A DNA stretch of 64,000 nt from Pseudomonas helleri (lineage in GTDB: Bacteria > Pseudomonadota > Gammaproteobacteria > Pseudomonadales > Pseudomonadaceae): contig NZ_WIWC01000001.1 of NCBI RefSeq assembly GCF_009600315.1, positions 62,001 through 126,000 of the forward strand. Direction: 5' to 3'. Shown here piece by piece: positions 15,810 to 24,258 of the stretch. Positions within the stretch are counted from its first letter, which is position 1, and the number at the start of each line of letters is the position of its first letter. Under the pieces are notes generated by a model. That model was not told the DNA's origin. It ran no database searches and was given only the letters and a program-made list of their open reading frames with translations. The translations under genes were made by a program, and so were the position numbers.

Positions 15810-17240
15810 CTATTGGCGTGTCTGCAACCAACTTAAAAAACCGCCTTTTTTGATCGGTGCCGGGGCGGCCATCAAGGCCGAGCGGCTGCTTTGCTCGCGC
15901 ACCGCCTTCAACGTATTCAACGCCCGTCCTACTTCTGACCGCTGGGCCATGCACTCTCGGGTCAGGGATTTGTCGATCCGGTAGATGATGCTTGAGGTCA
16001 GGGTGGTGAACGTCGCCTGTGACGGCGAGTCTGCCAGCACGCTCTCTTCGCCCATGATTTCCCCTGGTCCCATGCGGCCTGCTTCGACCGGCCCGGTTGC
16101 ACCTGTCACGCTGACGCTGATTACGCCGGTGGCGATGATCATCAGGCTTTCCGGCACGTCGTTCAGGGCCAGCACCACCTGGCCTGCGGCGTAGGGCTGG
16201 GCAATCATCGACTGGGCGATGCGGTCGCGTTCCTCTTCACTCAGAGAGCGGAAAACTTTCACTTCATCGAGCAAGGCGCGGGCGCGTCCGGCAGGTTCGA
16301 TCACGGCGTCGAGCTGGCGTGAAATTCCCGCAGCTTCCAGATGACGGTGCGCCAGGTCGAAGAGTTGATTGCGCACTGAACCCTTGTCGCCCAGCTCGCT
16401 GATAAACCCGCTGATCACGTATTCGGACAGGCTTTCACCGGCTTCCTTGAGCAGCACTTTGGGCGCAGGCGTGGGCAGCAACCGGCTGCTGCCTTGTAGC
16501 GTACGCTCCAACGCATCCAGTACGCGGCGTGGACGAATGTGGTTGGGCACTTGCAGGCTGATCGAGACCCCGTGCAGGTTGACGGGGCGGCTCAGGTTGA
16601 CAATCTTGGCCTTGGCCGCCACCGAGTTGGGCACCACGGCGGTGCTGCCGGTGCTGGTCAGCAGGTGAGTAGCGCGCCAGTCGATGTCCAGCACCTTGCC
16701 CTCAACGCCGTCAATCAAGACCCAGTCGTCAACTTGATAGGGTTTGGTGGTGTTGAGCACGATGCCGGAAAACACGTCGCTCAGGGTGCTCTGCAAGGCC
16801 AGACCGATGACGATGGCCACCACGCCCGAGGTCGCCAGCAACCCTTTGACTGGCAGCTCCAGAATGTAGGCGGCAGCGGCTACGATGGCGGCCAGAAACA
16901 CCAGTGCGCCGATCACATCCTGCAACAAGCGCCCGCTGTGACCGATGCGACGCATCAGCACCAGGCCGATCAACTCGGTCAGCACCCGCGCCGCGTACAG
17001 CCACCACAGAATCCCCAGCGCCGTAGCGCCCAATTGCATCACCGGGTCATCGGTAAATAACGGAGCCTGCAACGGGCTGACCCCGGCGTTGATGATGAGC
17101 GCACTGAACACCATAAACAGCGCCAGTCGCACACCGACCCGCAGCACACGCTGCTTGAACGGCTGAACGTGCCAGAGCACGGCGTCGATCAGCAGCAATA
17201 AGGCGCCAAAGGACAGCGGATGAGCGAGGACAAAGGGCAT
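15810..17240 (-). CDS. MscS-family channel with cyclic-nucleotide-binding domain
   Basis: A 476-residue inner-membrane protein. Four or five hydrophobic helices lie in the first 190 residues, followed by the MscS pore and beta domain (LLATSGVVAIVIGLALQSTL, then TTKPYQVDDWVLIDGVEG) and a C-terminal cNMP-binding domain (LDEVKVFRSLSEEERDRIA to AGRMGPGEIMGEESVL). It is likely a mechanosensitive channel whose gating responds to a cyclic nucleotide, as known for other fusions of this type. GGAG seven bases before the ATG at 17240 fixes the start; the longer upstream frame is spurious and overlaps the divergent LysR gene. Confidence 0.93.
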   Translation of the reverse strand: MPFVLAHPLSFGALLLLIDAVLWHVQPFKQRVLRVGVRLALFMVFSALIINAGVSPLQAPLFTDDPVMQLGATALGILWWLYAARVLTELIGLVLMRRIGHSGRLLQDVIGALVFLAAIVAAAAYILELPVKGLLATSGVVAIVIGLALQSTLSDVFSGIVLNTTKPYQVDDWVLIDGVEGKVLDIDWRATHLLTSTGSTAVVPNSVAAKAKIVNLSRPVNLHGVSISLQVPNHIRPRRVLDALERTLQGSSRLLPTPAPKVLLKEAGESLSEYVISGFISELGDKGSVRNQLFDLAHRHLEAAGISRQLDAVIEPAGRARALLDEVKVFRSLSEEERDRIAQSMIAQPYAAGQVVLALNDVPESLMIIATGVISVSVTGATGPVEAGRMGPGEIMGEESVLADSPSQATFTTLTSSIIYRIDKSLTRECMAQRSEVGRALNTLKAVREQSSRSALMAAPAPIKKGGFLSWLQTRQ

Positions 17241-17346
17241 GGATACACTCCAGTTGCTGATGGCGGGGCCGTGAATACAGACTAGTCGGGTGTTGAAATG
17301 CGAGAAAGCGGCTATAAAGGGTTTAACTGTCCACCAGGCTGTGACA

Positions 17347-18231
17347 ATGAACCCTTTTGAAGATATGCGTATTTTTTGCCAGGTCATCGACTCGGGCAGT
17401 TTTACCGCGGCGGCCGACCAGTTGGGCCTGTCCAAGCAGTTTGTCAGTCGCCGTGTGATGCAACTGGAAGAGCGCTTGGGCGTGCGCTTGCTCAATCGCT
17501 CGACTCGGCGACTGGACGTGACGCCCTTGGGTCAGAGCTACTACGACTCGGCCATGCGCTTGCTCAACGACGTCGAGCAGATGGAGCAGGGCATCGCCGG
17601 GCAAACCACTGAGCCGCGCGGCACCTTGCGGCTCAGTGCACCGTTGTCCTTTGCCATGGCGCATCTGGGCTGTTTGCTGCCGTTGTTTTTGCAGCGCTAC
17701 AGTGAAATAGCGGTGGAGGTGGACCTCACCGACCGTCCAGTGGATTTGCTCAGCGAAGGGTACGATCTTGCATTGCGCATTGGCGTGCTTGAAGACTCCA
17801 CACTGATTGCCCGCCGTATCGCCCTCATTGACCGTGTGTACTGCGCCAGTCCGGCTTATTTGGCTGAGCGCGGTACGCCACTCAAACCTGAAGACTTGCA
17901 CACCCATGAGTGCCTGCCTTACGGGCACGGTCGGCAGGTGCAGTGGCGCTTTGAAGGGCAGGGCAAGCCTTTGACCCTCAACGTCAGCGGGCGTATGCGG
18001 GTCAATAATGGTGAGTTGCTCAGGGATGCGGCCATCGCCGGCATCGGGATTACCTACCTGCCGACGTTTATTGTGGGCGCGGCGCTGGAGGATGGGCGGC
18101 TGGTGCGGGTGCTGGACGAATTTCGCAGCGCGCCACTGGCCCTCTCGGCGGTGTACCCGCAGCACCGCCAGCGCTCGCCAGCGGTGCAGGCCTTGATTGA
18201 GTTTCTGCGGGAAAGACTTGATCAGACTTAG
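17347..18231 (+). CDS. LysR-family transcriptional regulator
   Basis: A 294-residue LTTR with the N-terminal winged HTH (MRIFCQVIDSGSFTAAADQLGLSKQFVSRRVMQLEERLG) and a substrate-binding effector domain of the DsdC/CrgA-like class. The ATG at 17347 starts the HTH at the usual distance; an upstream TTG adds 19 residues without family support. It is divergent from the MscS gene, with about 100 bp between them, so the channel or its own promoter may be its target. Ligand unknown. Confidence 0.92.
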   Translation: MNPFEDMRIFCQVIDSGSFTAAADQLGLSKQFVSRRVMQLEERLGVRLLNRSTRRLDVTPLGQSYYDSAMRLLNDVEQMEQGIAGQTTEPRGTLRLSAPLSFAMAHLGCLLPLFLQRYSEIAVEVDLTDRPVDLLSEGYDLALRIGVLEDSTLIARRIALIDRVYCASPAYLAERGTPLKPEDLHTHECLPYGHGRQVQWRFEGQGKPLTLNVSGRMRVNNGELLRDAAIAGIGITYLPTFIVGAALEDGRLVRVLDEFRSAPLALSAVYPQHRQRSPAVQALIEFLRERLDQT

Positions 18232-18247
18232 GGATGGCGAACAGATG

Positions 18248-18378
18248 TTGTAGTCGCTGTCGAGGAACGAAGGCTGCGATCGGCGCCAAAGCCGTCGTAA
18301 AACTTGACACACCGAGGCGCCCCATTGTGCGACCGCTTCGCGTTCGATCGCAGCCTTCGTTCCTCGTCAGCGGCTACA
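18248..18378. repeat. REP pair (inverted)
   Basis: Inverted REP copies at 18248-18284 and about 18341-18378 (TGTAGTCGCTGTCGAGGAACG and its near complement) follow the LysR gene. The copies are of the same subtype as those at 12502-12647. Confidence 0.85.
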
Positions 18379-18472
18379 CGGCATAGACAGTTGCAGTCCC
18401 ACGTTGCGGCAAATGAATGGCGGCCTATGGTTACTACATGGATGTTTGCCGTAAACCACACGAGGTGACGAC

Positions 18473-19849
18473 ATGTCCCACAACGCCCGCCCCGCCGTGC
18501 TCGAATTGATCGGTAATACGCCGATGGTGCGTGTCAGCCGTTTTGACACCGGCCTGTGCACTCTGTTTCTCAAACTAGAATCACAGAACCCCGGAGGTTC
18601 GATCAAGGATCGCATCGGCTTGGCCATGATCGACGCCGCCGAGCGCGACGGGCGCTTGGTGCCCGGCGGCACCATTGTCGAGGCCACCGCTGGAAACACT
18701 GGCCTTGGTCTGGCGCTGGTGGGACGGGCCAAAGGCTATCGGGTGGTGCTGGTGGTGCCCGACAAAATGTCCACCGAAAAGGTCTTGCACCTCAAGGCCA
18801 TGGGCGCCGAAGTGCACATCACCCGCTCCGATGTGGGCAAGGGCCATCCCGAGTATTACCAGGATGTAGCCGCGAGGTTGGCCGCAGGCATTCCCGATGC
18901 GTTTTTCGCCGACCAGTTCAACAACCCGGCCAACCCGCTGGCCCATGAGTGCAGCACGGCGCCGGAAATCTGGGCACAAACCCAGCATGACCTGGACGCG
19001 ATAGTGGTCGGTGTCGGTTCGGCGGGCACGCTGACGGGACTGACCCGCTTTTTTAAACGGGTGCAGCCCGATCTTGAAATGGTGTTGGCTGACCCGGTGG
19101 GTTCGGTCATGGCTGAATACAGTCGCAGCGGCCTCATTGGCCAGGCCGGTTCCTGGGCAGTGGAAGGCATCGGCGAAGACTTCATTCCCTCGATTGCCGA
19201 CCTGTCGAGCGTTCGCCATGCGTATTCCATCAGCGACGAGGAAAGTTTTGATCACGCCCGTCAATTGCTTCGCGCCGAAGGCATTCCGGGCGGCTCTTCC
19301 ACGGGCACCTTACTGGCCGCCGCGCTGCGTTATTGCCGTGAGCAAACCGTGCCGAAACGGGTTGTCAGTTTTGTCTGCGACACCGGCACCCGCTACTTGT
19401 CCAAGGTCTACAACGACCAATGGATGAAAGATCAGGGCCTGCTCCAATACAAACATTACGATGACCTGCGTGACCTGATCGCCCGGCGCTTTGAAGATGG
19501 CCGGGTGATCAGCGTCGGCCCGGATGACACCTTGCTGACCGCGTTTCAACGCATGCGTCTGGCGGATGTATCGCAGCTGCCGGTGCTGGAAGACGGCAAG
19601 CGTCTGATCGGCGTGATCGACGAATCCGACATTCTGCTGGGCATGCAGGAAGACCCTTCACATTTTAGTTCGACGGTTGCCAGCGCCATGTCCCGCACCT
19701 TGCAAACCCTGCCGCCGAGCGCCAGTCTGGCGCAGCTGCAGGCTGAACTCGACCGCGGGCTGGTGGCCATCATCGCCGACGCTTCGGGCTTTCACGGCCT
19801 GATAACCCGCGTTGACCTCCTCAATCACTTACGCAGATCCCTTGTATGA
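18473..19849 (+). CDS. Cystathionine beta-synthase (PLP fold plus CBS pair)
   Basis: A 458-residue enzyme that condenses serine (or O-acetylserine) with homocysteine to give cystathionine. The fold-type-II PLP domain has Lys45 (GGSIKDRIGL) and the TAGNTG phosphate/substrate loop (VEATAGNTGLGL). A tandem CBS-domain pair occupies about residues 335-455. This size and the CBS pair separate it from plain cysteine synthases. Its stop overlaps the gamma-lyase start (ATGA), forming the reverse transsulfuration operon. No heme-binding N-terminus is present, as is usual in bacteria. Confidence 0.92.
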   Translation: MSHNARPAVLELIGNTPMVRVSRFDTGLCTLFLKLESQNPGGSIKDRIGLAMIDAAERDGRLVPGGTIVEATAGNTGLGLALVGRAKGYRVVLVVPDKMSTEKVLHLKAMGAEVHITRSDVGKGHPEYYQDVAARLAAGIPDAFFADQFNNPANPLAHECSTAPEIWAQTQHDLDAIVVGVGSAGTLTGLTRFFKRVQPDLEMVLADPVGSVMAEYSRSGLIGQAGSWAVEGIGEDFIPSIADLSSVRHAYSISDEESFDHARQLLRAEGIPGGSSTGTLLAAALRYCREQTVPKRVVSFVCDTGTRYLSKVYNDQWMKDQGLLQYKHYDDLRDLIARRFEDGRVISVGPDDTLLTAFQRMRLADVSQLPVLEDGKRLIGVIDESDILLGMQEDPSHFSSTVASAMSRTLQTLPPSASLAQLQAELDRGLVAIIADASGFHGLITRVDLLNHLRRSLV

Positions 19850-21024
19850 GCCTTGACGATAAAACCGGCGCGCCCCGCGCGTTTGCCACCCGCGTGATTC
19901 ACGCAGGCCAAGTGCCAGACCCTTCAACCGGCGCGCTGATGCCGCCGATTTACGCCAACTCCACCTACTTGCAGCAAAGCCCCGGCGTGCACAAAGGATT
20001 GGATTACGGGCGCTCGCACAACCCGACGCGGTTTGCCCTGGAACGTTGTGTGGCCGACCTTGAAGGGGGCACTCAGGCCTTCGCCTTCGCATCTGGGCTG
20101 GCGGCCATTTCCACGGTGCTGGAGTTGCTCGACGCCGGTTCCCATGTGGTCTCGGGCAATGACCTGTACGGCGGCACCTTTCGCCTGTTCGACAAGGTGC
20201 GCCAGCGCAGCGCCGGGCACCGTTTCACTTTCGTCGACCTCAGTGACCTCGCAGCCTTCGAGGCCTCATTGCAGGACGACACGCGAATGGTGTGGGTCGA
20301 GACGCCGAGCAATCCCTTGCTGACCCTTACCGATCTGGCTGCCATCGCGGGTATCTGTCGTGCCCGCGGCATCCTGTGCGTGGCTGACAACACCTTTGCC
20401 AGCCCATGGATCCAGCGGCCACTGGAGTCGGATTTTGACGTGGTGGTGCACTCGACCACCAAGTATTTGAATGGCCACTCCGATGTCATCGGCGGCATCG
20501 CCGTGGTCGGGCAGAACCCTGATCTGGCTGAGCGCTTGGGCTTTTTGCAAAACTCGGTGGGCGCCATTGCCGGGCCGTTCGATGCCTTCCTCACCCTGCG
20601 CGGGGTGAAAACGCTAGCCCTGCGCATGGAGCGCCATTGCAGCAATGCGCTGGAGCTGGCGCAGTGGCTGGAACGCCAGCCGCAGGTGGCACGGGTTTAC
20701 TATCCGGGGTTAGCGTCGCACCCACAGCACGCGTTGGCGTGCAGGCAGATGCACGGCTTTGGCGGAATGATCAGCATCGACCTGAACACCGATCTGGCCG
20801 GTGCCCGACGCTTTCTTGAGAACGTGCGTATTTTCGCTCTGGCCGAGAGTTTGGGCGGGGTTGAAAGCTTGATCGAGCATCCCGCGATCATGACCCATGC
20901 CAGCATTCCGGCTCACACCCGTGCGCAACTGGGCATTGGCGATGGACTGGTACGGTTGTCGGTGGGGGTTGAGGCGGTGGAGGATTTACGCGCGGACCTG
21001 GCCCAAGCGTTGGCCAGAATCTAG
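19846..21024 (+). CDS. Cystathionine gamma-lyase-type PLP enzyme
   Basis: A 392-residue Cys/Met-metabolism PLP enzyme (fold type I). Lys206 in HSTTKYLNGHSD is the Schiff-base lysine, and the family signature runs DVVVHSTTKYLNGHSDVIGG. It is translationally coupled to cystathionine beta-synthase, so a gamma-lyase role (cystathionine to cysteine, ammonia and 2-oxobutyrate) is the best call. Cystathionine gamma-synthase activity cannot be excluded from sequence. Confidence 0.92.
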   Translation: MSLDDKTGAPRAFATRVIHAGQVPDPSTGALMPPIYANSTYLQQSPGVHKGLDYGRSHNPTRFALERCVADLEGGTQAFAFASGLAAISTVLELLDAGSHVVSGNDLYGGTFRLFDKVRQRSAGHRFTFVDLSDLAAFEASLQDDTRMVWVETPSNPLLTLTDLAAIAGICRARGILCVADNTFASPWIQRPLESDFDVVVHSTTKYLNGHSDVIGGIAVVGQNPDLAERLGFLQNSVGAIAGPFDAFLTLRGVKTLALRMERHCSNALELAQWLERQPQVARVYYPGLASHPQHALACRQMHGFGGMISIDLNTDLAGARRFLENVRIFALAESLGGVESLIEHPAIMTHASIPAHTRAQLGIGDGLVRLSVGVEAVEDLRADLAQALARI

Positions 21025-21036
21025 CGTCGGCCCAAT

Positions 21037-21066
21037 ACCTGCGCCAGCCAATCAGCAGGCGCAGGT
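21037..21066. terminator. Hairpin between convergent genes
   Basis: A perfect 9-bp GC-rich stem (21037-21045 with 21058-21066) with a 12-base loop is followed by TTTT-poor sequence. It separates the gamma-lyase gene from the convergent map gene. Confidence 0.5.
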
Positions 21067-21076
21067 TTTGATCCGC

Positions 21077-21868
21077 TTAGACGATGGCGGGGTAGTCGGC
21101 CATCGAGTCCGGCCACGGGCTGAGCACTTCAAAGCCGTCATCGGTCACGGCAACCATATGTTCCCATTGAGCCGACAAAGATAAATCCTTGGTGACCACG
21201 GTCCATTGGTCGGCCAACGTTTTCACATGGCGTTTACCGGCATTGAGCATCGGCTCGATGGTGAAAATCATCCCGGTCTTGAGCTTCATGCCCTGGCCCG
21301 GATAGCCGTAATGCAGTACTTGCGGCTCATCGTGGTAGACCTTGCCGATACCGTGTCCGCAATACTCGCGCACCACGCTAAAGCCTTCTTTTTCGGCCAG
21401 GGTCTGGATGGCATGGCCAATGTCGCCCAGCGTAGCGCCGGGACGCACCACACGAATGCCTGCACACATGGCGTCATAGGTGGTTTTCACCAGATGCCGG
21501 GCTTCGGGGGAGGGCTCGCCGACGAAGTACATGCGGCTGGTGTCGCCGTACCAACCGTCCTTGACCACGGCGATGTCGATATTGACGATGTCGCCGTCCT
21601 TGAGCGGTATGTCCGAAGGGATGCCGTGGCACACCACTTCATTGACCGAGGTGCAGACGGTTTTCGGAAAGCCGTGATAGCCGACGTTACCGGGGATCGC
21701 CTTCTGCACATTGACGATGTAGTCATGGCAGATTTTGTCCAACTGGTTAGTGGTCACGCCCGCCTTGACGTGCTCGCCGATCATCGCCAACACCTCGGCG
21801 GCCAGCTTGCCCGCCACTTTTGACTGGGCAATCTGTGCCGGGCTGTTGATAACGACGTTGGCCTTCAT
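21077..21868 (-). CDS. map: Type I methionine aminopeptidase
   Basis: A 263-residue cytosolic metallopeptidase that removes N-terminal Met. It carries the metal ligands in VNIDIAVVKDGWYGDTSR (two Asp), CGHGIGKVYHDEP (His), TIEPML (Glu) and a final Glu near WTVVTKDLSLSAQWEHMV, where the usual position reads Gln-Trp-Glu. The start overlaps the ParD-like gene stop (ATGA) and has GGAG just upstream inside that gene. Pseudomonas usually carries a separate housekeeping map next to rpsB, so this is likely the second, antitoxin-linked copy. Confidence 0.93.
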   Translation of the reverse strand: MKANVVINSPAQIAQSKVAGKLAAEVLAMIGEHVKAGVTTNQLDKICHDYIVNVQKAIPGNVGYHGFPKTVCTSVNEVVCHGIPSDIPLKDGDIVNIDIAVVKDGWYGDTSRMYFVGEPSPEARHLVKTTYDAMCAGIRVVRPGATLGDIGHAIQTLAEKEGFSVVREYCGHGIGKVYHDEPQVLHYGYPGQGMKLKTGMIFTIEPMLNAGKRHVKTLADQWTVVTKDLSLSAQWEHMVAVTDDGFEVLSPWPDSMADYPAIV

Positions 21869-22107
21869 GAATGCGCTCCAGTAATAACAGGTAAGTCTTG
21901 CAAGGCGACGTTCAGATCAAGGCCGCCCGCCTGCTCGGCACGCACGAGTAAGCGGCAGATCTGTTGGTGATCAAGGTTGGGGTGCAGCTCGGTGAGCATG
22001 CCGATACGCATCCAGTGTTCGGCTTGCGCATTGATGGAGCGGCTCAGCGCGTTGCTGGCGACTCGCAGGTTTTCATGCATTTGCTCGGATATTTTGACGA
22101 TGCCCAT
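21865..22107 (-). CDS. ParD-like antitoxin-family protein
   Basis: An 80-residue protein beginning MGIVKISEQMHENLRVAS, with the segment RSINAQAEHWMRIGML typical of the ParD_like family (a ribbon-helix-helix-type fold). I placed the start at 22107, where the family consensus begins; an ATG four codons upstream is possible. No ParE-like toxin is next to it: the coupled downstream gene is methionine aminopeptidase, linked by a 4-bp ATGA overlap. The pairing recurs in Pseudomonas from memory, but the functional link is not established. Confidence 0.82.
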   Translation of the reverse strand: MGIVKISEQMHENLRVASNALSRSINAQAEHWMRIGMLTELHPNLDHQQICRLLVRAEQAGGLDLNVALQDLPVITGAHS

Positions 22108-22172
22108 CAGGCGGTCCATATGAAATGTATATGGAACGTATATTAGGCGAGGGTTGGGCGTAGCCGCAACCC

Positions 22173-23093
22173 TCAATCGTTTTCGCAGTGCTGGGCCTGC
22201 GCCCACCGCCGCAGCTCTTTGAGAAACGCGTTTATCAGGGGCGACAGTGCCGTGTCGGCCCGATACGCCACCCCAATAGGGCGCAGCGCATAGGCGTTGT
22301 CCAGCTTGATCCGGCTCAGGTGCCCGCGTGTGACCCGCGACGAGGCCAGCGGTGAGGGCAGCATGCTGAGAAAGTCAGTGTGCTCCAGCACTTGGCTGAC
22401 CAATTCCATTGAGGCGGTTTCCAGAGCGATAGCGTCGCGCATCAGTCCCAGTGAGGCCATGCCGGCGTCTACATCGCGGCGCAAGGGGTCTTGTTCAAGG
22501 CAGGCGACCCAGCGGTAACTGCGCAACTGCGCCAGGGTCACCGACTCCAGCCGTGCCAGGGGATGGTCGACGCGGGCGACGATGTCCAGCGTGTTGCTGA
22601 GCAAGGGCTCAAAGCTCAAGCCGTGATCCGGGGCCAGCATCTGGGTGCCGCCGATCACCAGATCAAACTGGCCATTGTCCAGAGCCTCCAGTAGATGCGG
22701 GGTAGCGCCGGGCGTGATGCGGATCGAGGCTTTGTCGCGGGTGGCGAGAAAACGGCTGACCGGTTCGGCCAGCAGTTCGTTGGCCAGATAAAACGCCGCA
22801 CCGATGCGCAGCTCCCCCACGTCGCCTTTTTGCAACGCCGTTCCCGTCGCCGCCGCCTGAAGACTCATTTCGTAGAGCTTGCGACCGTAGGACGCCAGTG
22901 TCTTGCCTTCATGGGTGGCGAAGGAGCCGTGCTTGCCTCTGACCAGCAACTGCACGCCCAAACGTGATTCCAGCAGGCGGATTGTGCGGCTCAGGCCGGG
23001 CTGGGTCAGGTTCAGAGATTCGGCGGCAGCATGGAAAGAGCCCAGCTCGACAATCAGGTGCAACTGAATGAGATGACGCGGATCGATTATCAC
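22173..23093 (-). CDS. LysR-family transcriptional regulator
   Basis: A 306-residue LTTR with an N-terminal HTH (LHLIVELGSFHAAAESLNLTQPGLSRTIRLLESRLG) and a PBP2 effector domain of the GbpR/CbbR-like type. The start codon is GTG at 23093 behind AAGG. It is divergent from the dioxygenase-aldehyde dehydrogenase-hydrolase operon across about 200 bp and is very likely its regulator, responding to an aromatic or pathway intermediate. That link is inferred from position. Confidence 0.92.
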   Translation of the reverse strand: MIIDPRHLIQLHLIVELGSFHAAAESLNLTQPGLSRTIRLLESRLGVQLLVRGKHGSFATHEGKTLASYGRKLYEMSLQAAATGTALQKGDVGELRIGAAFYLANELLAEPVSRFLATRDKASIRITPGATPHLLEALDNGQFDLVIGGTQMLAPDHGLSFEPLLSNTLDIVARVDHPLARLESVTLAQLRSYRWVACLEQDPLRRDVDAGMASLGLMRDAIALETASMELVSQVLEHTDFLSMLPSPLASSRVTRGHLSRIKLDNAYALRPIGVAYRADTALSPLINAFLKELRRWAQAQHCEND

Positions 23094-23301
23094 GGGGTGG
23101 CCTTTTTGTTTCGCTCGATTCTAGCAACCTGTGTCCGCGCTTCCCATGCCTGAATGGTGGCATGTGGGGCATCAATGCCAGGTGTTATCGATCGCCCCGG
23201 CGCGTTGATTCTTGTGATTGGACGCTGATTTTGCCCTGCCGTAATTTGCCCTCGCACCCCCTCCGATACGATCCACCCCCATCGCAAGAGGCAGACGGTC
23301 A

Positions 23302-24228
23302 ATGACCATACGTAACCTTCAGCACTTTTCCATGACCGTCCCGGATCTGGAAATCGCTCGCGTGTTTTATCAGGACTTCGGCCTGCATACCTTTTACCGC
23401 GACGGCACCTTGGTGTGCCGCTGTTTTGGTCGCGATCAAGACCAGATCATCCTCACCCAAGGGCAACGCAAACGCTTGAGCTACGTCAGCTACGGGACGG
23501 ACAGCGAGTCACTGGCTGGCGTCAGACAGCGCCTGGAGCAAAACGGCATCGCGCTGCTCGATGCCCCGGCCAATGTGCCCGGTGACGGTCTTTGGTTCCG
23601 CGACTTCGATGGCATGCTGACCAATATCAAGGTGGCGGCAGAAGCCCCCTGGGACACGGCACCACGGGTGACTTTCAATACCCTGACCCAGCGCACGGCC
23701 CGCAGCGGTCGCAGCGAGCTGCTCGATGAGCGGCCGACCCGGCCGAGGCGCATGGGCCATGTTGTGCTGTTCTCCACAGACCCGGCCCGCAAAGTGGCTT
23801 TCTATAACGAGCTGTTCGACATGCGCCTGTCTGACCGTGTCGCCTCGTTTCTCAATTTTCTGCACGCCTCCCACGGCAGCGATCATCACATCGTGGCGTT
23901 TGGTAAATCGTCCACCTACGGCCTGCACCATGTCGGTTTCGATGTGGGCACCAGTGATGAGGTTGGCGCGGGCGCCCGGCAAATGGTCAACAAGGGCTAC
24001 ATCCCCGGTTGGGGGCCGGGCCGGCATTTTGTCGGTTCCAACACCTTCGCCTATCTGCGCGATCCGTGGAACAGCATGCACGAGTACTTCGCCGACATGG
24101 ACTACATCAGCGCCGACGCGGGCTGGGAAGCCAAAGACTGGGTCGAGGTCGGCACGCGCAGCATCTGGGGCGAATCCGAACCGCTGGACTTCCCGAAAAA
24201 CTTCGAGACACCGGAGCTGGAAGGTTGA
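23302..24228 (+). CDS. Extradiol-type ring-cleavage dioxygenase (VOC family)
   Basis: A 308-residue protein with two vicinal-oxygen-chelate modules. The C-terminal module has the Fe(II) set: His in RRMGHVVLFS, His in LHHVGFDV and Glu in MHEYFADMD, as in 2,3-dihydroxybiphenyl and catechol 2,3-dioxygenases. It would cleave a catechol or related ring next to the hydroxyls. AGAGG lies upstream of the ATG. It opens the rightward operon with aldehyde dehydrogenase and a hydrolase, which are the usual next steps in meta-cleavage. Substrate unknown. Confidence 0.88.
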   Translation: MTIRNLQHFSMTVPDLEIARVFYQDFGLHTFYRDGTLVCRCFGRDQDQIILTQGQRKRLSYVSYGTDSESLAGVRQRLEQNGIALLDAPANVPGDGLWFRDFDGMLTNIKVAAEAPWDTAPRVTFNTLTQRTARSGRSELLDERPTRPRRMGHVVLFSTDPARKVAFYNELFDMRLSDRVASFLNFLHASHGSDHHIVAFGKSSTYGLHHVGFDVGTSDEVGAGARQMVNKGYIPGWGPGRHFVGSNTFAYLRDPWNSMHEYFADMDYISADAGWEAKDWVEVGTRSIWGESEPLDFPKNFETPELEG

Positions 24229-24258
24229 TCACCGTCGGTAAACCACAGGAGAGGGCAT

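Noticed and set aside
16539..17060. A plus-strand frame antisense to the MscS gene.
   Set aside because: It reads His/Gln-rich shadow sequence, with no family pattern.
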